The notes: a model not told the origin generated them from the letters alone. Shown: positions 53,776-63,795, counted from the first letter of the stretch. The stretch: DNA of 64,000 nucleotides from Paenibacillus sp. LHD-38 (GCF_031157315.1 NZ_JAVIFU010000021.1:56250-120249); one strand, 5' to 3'. Translations and numbers: made by a program.

Positions 53776-53836
53776 AACGGAAGATTCCTTCCTTCAGCGA
53801 TAAACGCTCGTTTCGCGACGTTATACAAGCTTTGTA
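53769..53836 (+). repeat. Intergenic repeat, copy 8 (partial, inside oriC)
   Basis: AAGCGTAAACGG start, GCTCGTTTCGCG and GTTATACAAGC; its 3' half is replaced by a short TACAA-GCT-TTGTA hairpin. It overlaps the end of the A-rich tract of the unwinding element. Confidence 0.75.
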
Positions 53837-53955
53837 CAACGTTCAAATTAATATGATCATCTTTTCAAAATTAACGGCAAACGCCTTTTCTAAAAACTAT
53901 CGTTTCGTGCAAGCTCATACTTGGATGAATTTATAAGAACGCTAGGAGTGAAACC

Positions 53956-55098
53956 ATGAAATTAACAATCTCAAAAAATGAATTAAACGATGCGATCCAG
54001 CAAGTAGCCAAAGCTGCTTCTTCACGTCCTGCCATACCTATTCTCGGCGGTATCAAAATCGAGGTTACCCATCTTGGCGTAACACTTACCGCGAGCGACA
54101 CGGACATCTCCATTCAAAGCTTCATCCCTGTGGAAAGAGATCAATTCGTTATTGCACATGTGGATAAACCCGGCAGCGTAGTACTGCCAGCTAAGTTTTT
54201 TGTCGAAATTGTAAAAAAGCTCCCTTCCGAGCAAGTCGTTATTGACGTAAGCAATACTTATCAAACCATCATTCGCTCCGGCTCGACTGAAATCCAAATG
54301 GTCGGACTCGATCCAGAAGAATTCCCGGTGCTGCCTTCCATTGAGCAAAATGAATTATTGCAAATGCCGGGCGATCTATTAAAAGCGATGATTCGTCAAA
54401 CCGTTCTAGCTGCTTCGGCAAGCGAACAAACGCCAATTTTGACAGGTGTGCTTTGGAACTTGCTCGAAGGCGAGCTCAAATTTGTAGCAACCGACCGCCA
54501 TCGGCTGGCAAGCCGCACGGCTCAAGTAGATACGGACGCACAATTTAAATTCAGCAATGTCGTTATTTCGGCAAAAACGCTCATTGAGCTTTCAAAGCTC
54601 GTTCCGGAACATAACGCTCTTGTAGATATCGTTGTAGCAGACAATCAGGTTCTATTTAAGCTTGGCAACGTATTGTTCTATACGCGAATTCTTGACGGCA
54701 CCTATCCCGATACTTCTAAGATTATTCCGCAAACCTTCAAAACAGAACTTGTTCTGGATACAAAAAATGTGATGGATGCGATCGACCGTGCCTATCTGAT
54801 GTCCCGTGAAGAAAAAACCAATATCGTACGCCTTATAACACTGGAAGACGGAGCGATTGAAATCTCTTCTAGCTCCACGGAGCTTGGCCGGGTTACGGAG
54901 CAGCTTGAAGCAAAAGAGTTCAATGGCGAGCCGCTTAGAATCGCATTTAACTCCAAATATATGCTTGATGTTCTTAAAGTTATTGACAGCGAGCAGTTGT
55001 TCATCGGCTTTACAGGGGCTATGAGCCCGATTATTATTCGTCCTATGGATCATGCATTCAGCATGTATGTCATCCTGCCTTACCGCACAACCGGTTAA
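53956..55098 (+). CDS. dnaN: DNA polymerase III beta sliding clamp
   Basis: 380 residues with the three-domain clamp pattern and the C-terminal MYVILPYRTTG ending. Encircles DNA as a dimer. AGGAG precedes the ATG. Separated from dnaA by the unwinding element. Confidence 0.97.
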   Translation: MKLTISKNELNDAIQQVAKAASSRPAIPILGGIKIEVTHLGVTLTASDTDISIQSFIPVERDQFVIAHVDKPGSVVLPAKFFVEIVKKLPSEQVVIDVSNTYQTIIRSGSTEIQMVGLDPEEFPVLPSIEQNELLQMPGDLLKAMIRQTVLAASASEQTPILTGVLWNLLEGELKFVATDRHRLASRTAQVDTDAQFKFSNVVISAKTLIELSKLVPEHNALVDIVVADNQVLFKLGNVLFYTRILDGTYPDTSKIIPQTFKTELVLDTKNVMDAIDRAYLMSREEKTNIVRLITLEDGAIEISSSSTELGRVTEQLEAKEFNGEPLRIAFNSKYMLDVLKVIDSEQLFIGFTGAMSPIIIRPMDHAFSMYVILPYRTTG

Positions 55099-55134
55099 TA
55101 CCAGGTCCAGGCCAAGAAAGGAATGAGATTTTCG

Positions 55135-55350
55135 ATGAAAGAAATTGGCATCAACACAGAATATATAACGCTAGGGCAGTTTCTAAAGCTGTCCGATTGC
55201 ATCTCAACCGGCGGACACGCTAAGTTTTTTCTTCAAGAGAGTACCGTAATCATTAACGGAGAAGCAGATAATCGGCGAGGCAGAAAGTTGTATGCTGGGG
55301 ATAAAGTAGAGGTTGAAGGCTGCGGCGTATTTACGGTCGGTAAAGCGTAG
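55135..55350 (+). CDS. yaaA: S4-domain protein YaaA
   Basis: 71 residues, an S4-type RNA-binding fold (EYITLGQFLKLSDC, INGEADNRRGRKL), conserved between dnaN and recF. An ATG 12 bases upstream has no usable ribosome site. Linked to ribosome assembly in Bacillus. Confidence 0.9.
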   Translation: MKEIGINTEYITLGQFLKLSDCISTGGHAKFFLQESTVIINGEADNRRGRKLYAGDKVEVEGCGVFTVGKA

Positions 55351-55377
55351 CGCACCAATGGACCGGGAGGTCGAAAC

Positions 55378-56487
55378 GTGTTTTTAACGAACATACAGCT
55401 GCAAAATTATCGGAACTATAGTGATCTTGATCTGCAAACGCCCAATAAGGTAAATGTGTTTCTCGGGCCCAATGCCCAGGGAAAAACAAACCTGCTGGAA
55501 GCCATCTTCGTACTGGCATTAACGAAATCGCATCGAACCTCCAAAGATAAAGAGCTCATTGGCTGGCAAGCCGATGCTGCGCGCATTTCAGGTGAGGTCG
55601 ATAAGAAATACGGATCGATTAAGCTCGATCTCCTCTATTCGGCACAGGGGAAAAGGGCTAAAATTAACGGGCTTGAGCAGCGTAAGCTGAGTGATTTTAT
55701 CGGTTCGGTCAACGTTGTAATGTTTGCGCCGGAGGATCTGGAAATTGTAAAAGGAACGCCGGGTGTGCGAAGACGGTTTCTCGATATGGAAATCGGTCAG
55801 GTGCAGCCCGGCTATTTATATACCCTGCAGCAGTACGGGAAGGTGCTTCAGCAGCGAAATAATTTTCTGAAAGCTTCGTATTCTGGAGGGGCAAATCAGA
55901 CGATGCTGGATGTATGGAATATGCAGCTGGCAGAGCATGGTGTTAAAATCATGAAAAAAAGGAAACACTTCATACATAAATTACAAACGTTTGCAGAACA
56001 AATCCATGCGGGCATAACGAACGGTGCTGAGCAGCTCACAATTGAGTACCGCCCTTCTTTCGATACGGATGCCCAGCAAGATGAACCTGTTTTATTTGAT
56101 CAATTTATGATAAAGTTAACACAGGTGAAAGATCAGGAGATTCGCAGAGGGGTTACGCTAGTGGGGCCGCATCGCGATGATCTGGCGTTTTTTATAAACG
56201 GCAAAGAAGCACAGACATTCGGATCCCAAGGGCAGCAGCGAACGACGGCCTTATCTTTAAAATTGGCAGAAATAGAGCTCATTAACGAGGAAATCGGTGA
56301 ATATCCGATTTTACTGCTTGACGATGTGCTGTCGGAGCTCGATCAGAACCGTCAAACACAGCTTATTGAGACGTTTCAAAGCAAAGTACAAACCTTTATT
56401 ACAACGACCGGCCTTGAAAGCGTGAATGTAAGCAGGCTTCAGGATGCCGGCATCTACCATGTGCATGGCGGCCGAGTGACGCGTTAG
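55378..56487 (+). CDS. recF: DNA replication and repair protein RecF
   Basis: 369 residues. SMC-like ATPase with GPNAQGKT (30-37), QGQQRTTALSLKLAEIE signature and LLLDDVLSELD Walker B. Loads RecA at gaps with RecO/RecR. GTG start, 27 bp after yaaA. Confidence 0.96.
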   Translation: MFLTNIQLQNYRNYSDLDLQTPNKVNVFLGPNAQGKTNLLEAIFVLALTKSHRTSKDKELIGWQADAARISGEVDKKYGSIKLDLLYSAQGKRAKINGLEQRKLSDFIGSVNVVMFAPEDLEIVKGTPGVRRRFLDMEIGQVQPGYLYTLQQYGKVLQQRNNFLKASYSGGANQTMLDVWNMQLAEHGVKIMKKRKHFIHKLQTFAEQIHAGITNGAEQLTIEYRPSFDTDAQQDEPVLFDQFMIKLTQVKDQEIRRGVTLVGPHRDDLAFFINGKEAQTFGSQGQQRTTALSLKLAEIELINEEIGEYPILLLDDVLSELDQNRQTQLIETFQSKVQTFITTTGLESVNVSRLQDAGIYHVHGGRVTR

Positions 56488-56516
56488 GTGCGAATAGGAG
56501 AGGTGAGGAAGAGGAC

Positions 56517-56768
56517 ATGTACATCCATTTGGGCGGCGAGAAAATAATTAGGGCTGCGGAGCTGGTGGCCATTTTTGATATTTCTATCGAGCAATCCTCC
56601 AAACTTTCCAAGCAATTTGTTGCAGGAGCACGCAAGCGCAAGGACGTTGAAACGATAGGCGAGGAAGATCCGAAATCGATCGTTGTAACGAAGCAAAAAA
56701 TATATTATTCGCCTATTTCATCCTCTACGTTGAAGAAACGCGCCCATCATTTTGCGGCGAACGGCTAG
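56517..56768 (+). CDS. remB: RemB/YaaB, extracellular-matrix regulator (DUF370)
   Basis: 83 residues starting MYIHLGGEKIIRAAELVAIFD, the DUF370 pattern. Regulates biofilm matrix genes in Bacillus. Lies between recF and gyrB as usual. Confidence 0.9.
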   Translation: MYIHLGGEKIIRAAELVAIFDISIEQSSKLSKQFVAGARKRKDVETIGEEDPKSIVVTKQKIYYSPISSSTLKKRAHHFAANG

Positions 56769-56814
56769 AGCGAAGGCGATCAGGAACAGCAGTTGAGAGG
56801 AGCAGTGAAGTTGC

Positions 56815-58725
56815 ATGTCTTTGGAGCAGCATACGTATGACGAGAGTCAGATACAGGTCTTGGAAGGATTAGAGGCGGTACGCAAACGTCCGGGGATGTA
56901 TATTGGCTCCACCAGTGGCAAAGGTCTTCACCATCTCGTATGGGAGGTTGTCGATAACAGTATTGACGAGGCTTTGGCTGGTTATTGCTCAAGAATCGAG
57001 GTTATCGTACACGAGAATAACAGCGTAACCGTTATTGATAATGGCCGCGGTATTCCTGTAGGCGAGAATGCAAAACTAAAAAAATCGACACTAGAGGTCG
57101 TTATGACCGTTTTGCATGCCGGGGGTAAATTCGGCGGTGAGGGCTATAAAGTATCCGGCGGTTTGCACGGCGTCGGTGTATCTGTCGTAAACGCGCTGTC
57201 CGAGCTCGTCATTGTTCAAGTAAAACGCGAGGGCCACATCTATCAGCAAGAGTACCGCAAGGGTGCTCCGCAGTATGATATTAAAATAATTGGCGATACG
57301 ACGGAAACGGGCACACAGGTCACGTTTACGCCGGATAGCGAGATTTTCACGGAAACAACCGTTTATGATTATGAAACGCTGCAGTCGCGTATTCGTGAGC
57401 TGGCGTTTTTGAATAAAGGCATTGAGATCGTTCTTTCCGATGAACGCACAGGCGTATCGAATACGTTTATTTACGAAGGCGGAATCATCGAATTTGTAAA
57501 ATATTTAAACCGCAATCGCGAGCCGCTTCATGAGCTGCCGATTTATGTCGAAGGCTCGAAGGACCATATCCATGTAGAGGTCGCATTGCAGTATAACGAC
57601 AGCTATACAGAGAACATTTATTCTTTTGCAAACAATATCAATACGCATGAGGGCGGTACGCATGAATCCGGCTTTAAGAGTGCTCTTACGCGTATTATTA
57701 ATGACTATGCACGCAAATCGAACTTGATTAAAGACAATGACTCCAACTTCTCCGGAGACGATGTGCGTGAAGGCTTGACTGCGATTATTTCGGTCAAAAT
57801 TCCGGAGCCGCAATTCGAAGGACAAACAAAGACCAAGCTTGGTAACAGTGAAGTTCGCGGAATTGTGGAATCCTTTTTTGCCGAGAAACTGCAGGAATTC
57901 CTTGAGGAGAACCCATCGGTTTCACGCAAAATCGTAGAGAAAGGCTTACAAGCCGCACGTGCCCGTGAAGCAGCGCGCAAAGCGCGTGAGCTGACTCGAC
58001 GGAAAAGTGCACTCGAAGTAGGATCATTGCCTGGTAAGCTTGCAGATTGCTCCTCCAAGGATGCTTCAATCAGTGAGCTCTACATCGTAGAAGGTGACTC
58101 TGCCGGCGGATCTGCTAAACAGGGTCGCGATCGTCACTTCCAAGCTATTTTGCCGCTTCGGGGTAAGATTTTGAACGTAGAGAAAGCACGTTTGGATCGG
58201 ATTTTGGGCAACGCGGAGATCCGGGCTATCATTACAGCGCTTGGTACGGGCATTAGCGATGAGTTTGATTTGGCTAAGGCTCGTTATCACAAAATCATAA
58301 TCATGACTGATGCCGACGTCGATGGCGCTCATATTCGAACGCTCATGCTGACGTTCTTCTATCGCTATATGCGTCAAATTATAGATGCGGGCTATATTTA
58401 TATTGCTCAGCCTCCGCTATTTAAAATTGAGCGCAATAAAGTGATTCGTTACGCGCAAACCGAGAAGGAACGCGATCGGATTATTGCTGAATTTGGCGAA
58501 GGCGTCAAAGTAAACGTCCAGCGTTATAAAGGACTCGGCGAGATGAACGCCATTCAGCTTTGGGAAACAACGATGGACCCGGAAAGCCGTACGATGCTCC
58601 AGGTAACGATCGAAGATGCGATTGAAGCTGATGTCGTTTTCGATACGCTTATGGGTGATAACGTCGAACCGCGCCGTGAGTTCATTCAGAAATACGCTAG
58701 ATACGTAACGAATCTAGATTTCTAA
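56815..58725 (+). CDS. gyrB: DNA gyrase subunit B
   Basis: 636 residues: GHKL ATPase with Glu44 and Asn48 (EVVDNSIDEAL) and Asp74 (VIDNGRGIP), a transducer domain, and TOPRIM with EGDSAGGSAKQ and TDADVDGAHI. Provides ATP-driven strand passage with GyrA. Confidence 0.98.
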   Translation: MSLEQHTYDESQIQVLEGLEAVRKRPGMYIGSTSGKGLHHLVWEVVDNSIDEALAGYCSRIEVIVHENNSVTVIDNGRGIPVGENAKLKKSTLEVVMTVLHAGGKFGGEGYKVSGGLHGVGVSVVNALSELVIVQVKREGHIYQQEYRKGAPQYDIKIIGDTTETGTQVTFTPDSEIFTETTVYDYETLQSRIRELAFLNKGIEIVLSDERTGVSNTFIYEGGIIEFVKYLNRNREPLHELPIYVEGSKDHIHVEVALQYNDSYTENIYSFANNINTHEGGTHESGFKSALTRIINDYARKSNLIKDNDSNFSGDDVREGLTAIISVKIPEPQFEGQTKTKLGNSEVRGIVESFFAEKLQEFLEENPSVSRKIVEKGLQAARAREAARKARELTRRKSALEVGSLPGKLADCSSKDASISELYIVEGDSAGGSAKQGRDRHFQAILPLRGKILNVEKARLDRILGNAEIRAIITALGTGISDEFDLAKARYHKIIIMTDADVDGAHIRTLMLTFFYRYMRQIIDAGYIYIAQPPLFKIERNKVIRYAQTEKERDRIIAEFGEGVKVNVQRYKGLGEMNAIQLWETTMDPESRTMLQVTIEDAIEADVVFDTLMGDNVEPRREFIQKYARYVTNLDF

Positions 58726-58740
58726 AGCGTGTAAATGGTA

Positions 58741-58780
58741 AAGAAGCAGCCGCCAATTATGGACGTCTGCTTCTTTTTTT
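58741..58780 (+). terminator. Terminator of gyrB
   Basis: AGAAGCAG, loop, CTGCTTCT, TTTTTTT. The stop of the convergent ATP-grasp gene lies in its right flank. Confidence 0.85.
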
Positions 58781-59530
58781 GAAACGGCCATAGGCAACCG
58801 CATAGCGGTATACCTTATGAAATACGCTTTGGTCGGGCAGCTTTCGAAAGATAAAAGGATCAGGTAATGTATTGACTTCTAAAATCCATGGATGAAGATT
58901 GGCATCAATTGCAATGTCGACTCCTAATTCTTTTATGCTAGGGTAAGCAGCCTCGAGATTTTTTGCGATGGCAATACTTAGTTTTCTCAATCTGTTTTTG
59001 AACGCAGTCAGCTCTGATGAGTTGGTATGGTCGCTCATTAACCGCTCCAGCGCCATAGGGGTTCCGCCGCTATGATAATTTGTAACAATTTTTGCTGGAT
59101 GCGCAAGCCGTCCGATAATTCCTGTTGCTTCCCATTCTTTGCTTGGATTTTTTTGCACCATGACACGAATGTCGAAGCGGCGTTTCTGATGACGAAGCAA
59201 GTGGATTCCTTTTTGAACGATGTATTGCCGATTCTTCTTTTGTTTCGCAAGCTTTTGGTAAAGCTCCTCAAAAGTAGGGAAGAACAAAATACGCTTATCT
59301 AACTGATAGCGGTAACCGAGGGTGGGTTCAGTCGTTCTTTCTATTCGAGTAACGCCATTGCCAAAAGTACCGTTAATAGGTTTGAAGTAGACCATTCCAT
59401 ATTCACTCAGCATGGACTGAAGATTTGTGCGTCCAAATAACTTCGTTGTAGGCATATATTGACTTAAATACTCAGATGTGAGCATGATATTTGTTTTAGC
59501 CCATTTGCTCTTAACACGTCGAATGCTCAA
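58757..59530 (-). CDS. YheC/YheD-type ATP-grasp protein
   Basis: 257 residues. ATP-grasp core with GMVYFKPINGTFGNGVTRI, RFDIRVMVQKN and a C-terminal IDANLHPWILEVNTLPDP (metal-binding region). Paralogues are spore-coat-associated or make unknown peptide-like bonds. TTG start with GAGGAG at good spacing. It interrupts gyrB-gyrA on the opposite strand. Confidence 0.85.
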   Translation of the reverse strand: MSIRRVKSKWAKTNIMLTSEYLSQYMPTTKLFGRTNLQSMLSEYGMVYFKPINGTFGNGVTRIERTTEPTLGYRYQLDKRILFFPTFEELYQKLAKQKKNRQYIVQKGIHLLRHQKRRFDIRVMVQKNPSKEWEATGIIGRLAHPAKIVTNYHSGGTPMALERLMSDHTNSSELTAFKNRLRKLSIAIAKNLEAAYPSIKELGVDIAIDANLHPWILEVNTLPDPFIFRKLPDQSVFHKVYRYAVAYGRFKKRSRRP

Positions 59531-59817
59531 CGGTTTTTCTCCTCTCGCGTTGTTTCTTTTCTCCGAACGGAAATCAAATGATGAAGGAGACAGACTTGGA
59601 ATTGAGTGGTATAATGAAAGTTGGGTCTGTTTATTTTATGGCGGTTTTCCATGTATGGATAGCGGGAATTCACCTATTTTTTTTGAAGAATGAAGCCTGT
59701 TTCACCGGAATTTCAAAAGCAAGAGCTAAAAATGTTTATATGCTCGCTTTTTGAGAAAGTAATATAAGAGTTATGTTGTTTTAAGAGTAGCTATAGATGG
59801 CGTCAGGGAGGTAAATC
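59531..59817. other. gyrA upstream region
   Basis: No gene. An imperfect hairpin with AAAGC..GAGC / GCTC.GCTTT arms and a T-run lies around 59719-59756, about 60 bp before gyrA; it may attenuate gyrA. No clear -35/-10 pair. Confidence 0.4.
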
Positions 59818-62301
59818 ATGGCGGAAGAACAACGTATATCTATAAGAGATCGGGATATTGGTACGGAGATGCGGGATTCCTTTATGGATTACGCAATGAG
59901 TATCATTGTAAGCCGTGCTCTTCCCGATGTTAGGGATGGTCTAAAGCCAGTGCATCGACGCATTTTGTTTGCGATGTCAGAGCTAGGCATGTCACCGGAC
60001 AAGCCTCATAAGAAGTCGGCGAGAATCGTAGGAGAAGTAATCGGCAAGTACCATCCGCATGGTGATTCAGCAGTATATGAATCGATGGTACGGATGGCGC
60101 AGGATTTTTCTATGCGTTATATGCTCGTTGACGGACATGGTAATTTTGGTTCAATTGATGGTGACTTTGCAGCAGCCATGCGTTATACGGAAGCTCGTCT
60201 TTCGAAAATAGCAATGGAACTGTTACGTGATATCAACAAGGAAACAATTGATTTCGCACCCAACTATGACGGTGAAGAATCGGAGCCAGTAGTACTTCCA
60301 GCACGTTATCCGAATTTGCTCGTAAACGGGGTTACGGGTATTGCGGTAGGTATGGCTACGAACATTCCTCCACATAACCTGAACGAGGTTATCGATGGAG
60401 TACAGGCTCTAATTGTTAACCCTGACATTACGCCAGTCGAGTTAATGGAATATATAAAAGGTCCAGACTTCCCAACAGCCGGATTTGTAATGGGCCGCCA
60501 AGGCATTCGTCAAGCTTATTTGACAGGGCGCGGTTCGGTAACGATGCGGGCGCGGGCAACCATTGAGGAGAATAACGGCAAAGCGCGCATTATTGTGCAT
60601 GAGCTGCCTTATCAAGTTATCAAAGCCCGTTTGGTTGAGAAGATTGCTGAGCTCGTTCGCGAGAAAAAGATCGAAGGCATTACGGATTTGCGCGATGAAT
60701 CTGACCGTAACGGAATGCGTGTCGTCATTGAGCTTCGTAGAGACGTTAACCCAAGTATCGTGCTGAATAATTTGTACAAGCATACGCAGCTGCAGTCCAA
60801 CTTCGGGATTAACATGCTGGCGCTCGTAAATGGTGAGCCTAAGACGCTTAACATCCGAGATATGCTTTATCACTATTTGCAGCATCAAATCGAGGTTATT
60901 CGTCGCCGTACCGAGTTTGACCTTAAAAAAGCTGAGGCAAGGGCACACATCTTGGAAGGTTTGCGCATTGCGCTTGACCATCTGGATGAGGTTATTGCAT
61001 TAATTCGTGCTTCTCAGACGGCCGATCAAGCCCGCGAGGGTTTGATCACAAGATTCTCACTCTCACATGAGCAGGCGCAAGCGATATTAGATATGCGTTT
61101 ACAGCGTCTGACTGGTCTGGAAAGAGACAAAATTGAAGCGGAATACGCAGAACTAATGCGTAAAATTGCTGAATATAAAGCGATTTTGGCCGATGAACAG
61201 CTTGTTCTTGATATTATCAGCACGGAGCTAAATGAACTAAAGGAACGCTTCGGTGATGAGCGCCGTACAGAGCTAATGGCGAGTGATGAAGAAATTCTAG
61301 ACGAGGATCTCATTCCTCGTGAGGATGTTATCATTTCGATTACGCATACAGGCTATATCAAGCGTTTGCCGGTAGGTACTTATCGCAGCCAGAAGCGGGG
61401 CGGTAAAGGCGTAGTCGGCATGGGTACGAAGGATGATGACTTTGTTGAACATCTATTCGTTTCTAATACGCACCATTATCTATTGTTCTTTACAAACAAG
61501 GGTAAGGTGTACAAGCTAAAAGCCTATGAAATTCCTGATCTCAATCGTACTGCTCGCGGAACGCCAATCATTAACCTTATTCAAATTGAACAAGGCGAGA
61601 CGATTAATGCGGTTATACCGGTGCAGGAGTTCGATTCTGAGCACTACTTGTTCTTTGCAACAAGACAAGGGGTTGTGAAGAAAACACCTCTGGACGATTA
61701 TGTCAACATCCGGAAGGTCGGTCTAATTGCTATCTCGCTTCGTGAGGATGATGATCTCATTGGCGTGAAGTTGACTGATGGTAATCAGGAAATTATTATG
61801 GGTACGGCGCAAGGGATGTCCATCCGCTATTCGGAGCAGGATGTTCGATCCATGGGACGTTCAGCTACAGGCGTTAAAGGTATCCAACTCGATGATAACG
61901 ATACCGTTATAGATATGGACGTTATCGTACCAGATAAGGATATTCTGATCGTTACATCCAAAGGTTACGGCAAGCGGACTCCAGTGGCCGATTATCGTAT
62001 TCAAAACCGTGGCGGTAAAGGCATTAAGACGCTTAACGTTACCGATAAGAACGGGCCGATCGTATCCCTCAAAGTCGTTGAGAACGATGAGGATCTTATG
62101 ATCATGACCGCTTCTGGTACGATGATTCGCACGAGTATGGAGGGCATCTCAACGATGGGCCGAAATACACAAGGGGTTAAGCTCATTAATACGCGTGAGG
62201 ATGATACGGTAGCAACTGTAACACGTGTAGCTCGCAGTGAAGAGAATGAAGTGCTTGATGAGAACGAAGAGCAAGACGGTAGCGAAACGCCAACAGAATA
62301 A
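59818..62301 (+). CDS. gyrA: DNA gyrase subunit A
   Basis: 827 residues. Catalytic Tyr123 (AMRYTEARLSK). Ser84 and Glu88 (HGDSAVYES) are the unmutated quinolone-pocket residues. The C-terminal beta-pinwheel includes the GyrA-box QKRGGKG, confirming gyrase rather than topoisomerase IV. An acidic tail ends the protein. Confidence 0.98.
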   Translation: MAEEQRISIRDRDIGTEMRDSFMDYAMSIIVSRALPDVRDGLKPVHRRILFAMSELGMSPDKPHKKSARIVGEVIGKYHPHGDSAVYESMVRMAQDFSMRYMLVDGHGNFGSIDGDFAAAMRYTEARLSKIAMELLRDINKETIDFAPNYDGEESEPVVLPARYPNLLVNGVTGIAVGMATNIPPHNLNEVIDGVQALIVNPDITPVELMEYIKGPDFPTAGFVMGRQGIRQAYLTGRGSVTMRARATIEENNGKARIIVHELPYQVIKARLVEKIAELVREKKIEGITDLRDESDRNGMRVVIELRRDVNPSIVLNNLYKHTQLQSNFGINMLALVNGEPKTLNIRDMLYHYLQHQIEVIRRRTEFDLKKAEARAHILEGLRIALDHLDEVIALIRASQTADQAREGLITRFSLSHEQAQAILDMRLQRLTGLERDKIEAEYAELMRKIAEYKAILADEQLVLDIISTELNELKERFGDERRTELMASDEEILDEDLIPREDVIISITHTGYIKRLPVGTYRSQKRGGKGVVGMGTKDDDFVEHLFVSNTHHYLLFFTNKGKVYKLKAYEIPDLNRTARGTPIINLIQIEQGETINAVIPVQEFDSEHYLFFATRQGVVKKTPLDDYVNIRKVGLIAISLREDDDLIGVKLTDGNQEIIMGTAQGMSIRYSEQDVRSMGRSATGVKGIQLDDNDTVIDMDVIVPDKDILIVTSKGYGKRTPVADYRIQNRGGKGIKTLNVTDKNGPIVSLKVVENDEDLMIMTASGTMIRTSMEGISTMGRNTQGVKLINTREDDTVATVTRVARSEENEVLDENEEQDGSETPTE

Positions 62302-62307
62302 TGATAA

Positions 62308-62353
62308 AAGACACAGCTGATGCCGTCATCGTACGGATCAGCTTGTGTTTTGC
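62308..62353 (+). terminator. Terminator of gyrA
   Basis: ACACAGCTGAT, loop, ATCAGCTTGTGT, TTTTGCAATTTT. Confidence 0.75.
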
Positions 62354-62403
62354 AATTTTAATACATATGTCGAATATATTCACTTACAGGGGAGAGGACT
62401 CTT

Positions 62404-63477
62404 GTGGCGGCGGTAACGTTATCACATCTTAAATTAGGCGATAAAATCATTGAAGATGTCCTCACCCCGCTTGGCGGTGTTCTATTTCAAAAAGGTAAAG
62501 TCGTTACACCTAAAGAAGTAGAAATATTGCAAGCATTCCTTATTACAAGTGTTGAAATTGAATCAAACCAAGCTTCAAGCAAAACACGCGAGGATACAGA
62601 TGAAGATTCATACCAGGAAGCAAGTCCGGTATTCGTGGAATCTCCCTTGCATGAAGAGTATGACAAAATGGTCATTGTTTTGCGCCAAGTATTCAATTCT
62701 TTTGTAGCTGGGCAAGCAATGCCGGTAATGGATATTCGCAAACAGCTAGAGAAGATGCTGGAGCATATTAAGAGCTATAACTTGCTAACCTTTGTACCGC
62801 GTCAATTTGTGGAGAAGGATTACTTGATCCATAATAGTATCACTTGTGCACTAACTTCTTATCAAATCGCGCAATGGACGGGTTTTCCTCAAAAGGATTG
62901 GATGCAAATCGCATTTGCCGGCTTATTGCATGATATTGGGAACGTTCGGATCGACAAGATGATCCTCACCAAGCCCAATCCGTTATCAGCGGAAGAGAAA
63001 GAAGAAATGATGAGGCATACCGTTCTTGGTTACCAGCTGCTCAAAAATGTCCCTGCCCTGAACGAGGGGGTAAAGATGGCTGCCCTGCAGCATCATGAGA
63101 AGGTTGACGGTTCGGGATATCCGCTTGGCATAGATGCGACGAAAATTAACCCTTATGCCAAGATTGTAGCTATTGCAGATATCTTCCACGCAATGACCTT
63201 AAATAAGGCATATAGGAAGGCTGCGTCTCCATATCTCGTACTGGAACAAATTCAAAGTGATTCATTCGGCAAGCTGGATCCGACTTATGTCCGTACATTT
63301 GTAGAGAAGGCGACTCAGTTCCATAATGGAACGATCGTCAGGCTCAGTGACGAGCGTGTTGGAGAGATTGTGTTTTCGGAACGCAACTACCCTACGAGGC
63401 CATGGGTTTCCATTGAAGGGGTAATCGTAAACCTAATCGTTGAGCGACATCTTCATATTAAGGAAGTACTGAGATAA
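62404..63477 (+). CDS. HD-GYP domain protein, probable c-di-GMP phosphodiesterase
   Basis: 357 residues. An N-terminal region of about 110 residues of unknown fold is followed by HD-GYP with HDIGN (HD) and HHEKVDGSGYP (GYP). All catalytic and metal residues are present. GTG start after GGAGAGG. It would lower c-di-GMP and favour motility. Position between gyrA and the rRNA operon is common in Paenibacillus relatives as far as I recall. Confidence 0.9.
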   Translation: MAAVTLSHLKLGDKIIEDVLTPLGGVLFQKGKVVTPKEVEILQAFLITSVEIESNQASSKTREDTDEDSYQEASPVFVESPLHEEYDKMVIVLRQVFNSFVAGQAMPVMDIRKQLEKMLEHIKSYNLLTFVPRQFVEKDYLIHNSITCALTSYQIAQWTGFPQKDWMQIAFAGLLHDIGNVRIDKMILTKPNPLSAEEKEEMMRHTVLGYQLLKNVPALNEGVKMAALQHHEKVDGSGYPLGIDATKINPYAKIVAIADIFHAMTLNKAYRKAASPYLVLEQIQSDSFGKLDPTYVRTFVEKATQFHNGTIVRLSDERVGEIVFSERNYPTRPWVSIEGVIVNLIVERHLHIKEVLR

Positions 63478-63492
63478 ATTACTCTTATAATA

Positions 63493-63568
63493 ATGAACAG
63501 TAAGTACATTCACGTCACGCTAAGACTAATTATGTTTTAGCTGCGTATCTTTGTACTTACTGTTTTTT
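63493..63568 (+). terminator. Terminator of the HD-GYP gene
   Basis: AACAGTAAGTACA, long loop, TGTACTTACTGTT, TTTTAATT. Confidence 0.75.
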
Positions 63569-63720
63569 AATTAGCAGTATGAATAATAAAAGAATGACGG
63601 GAAACATTATATTTTGTTGCATCGGTACGTTGCATTTCTTAGTTTGGACGAGCAATACCAGTTATAAAAAGGGGCAAAATGCTAAAACAAAAACTTTTTC
63701 GCAAATAAAGAAAAAAACAC

Positions 63721-63750
63721 TTGCAATACCATAGGCGAACATGATATATT
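63721..63750 (+). promoter_or_regulatory. rRNA operon promoter
   Basis: TTGCAA, 18 bp, TATATT. About 140 bp before 16S. No second promoter was clear upstream. Confidence 0.6.
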
Positions 63751-63795
63751 ATCTAGGTCGCCAACGAGACACACGGTCGACACGGAAGAAAAGAT

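Noticed and set aside
53661..53936. 91-codon frame between dnaA and dnaN
   Set aside because: It covers the origin unwinding element; its apparent coding comes from the trios and the repeat.
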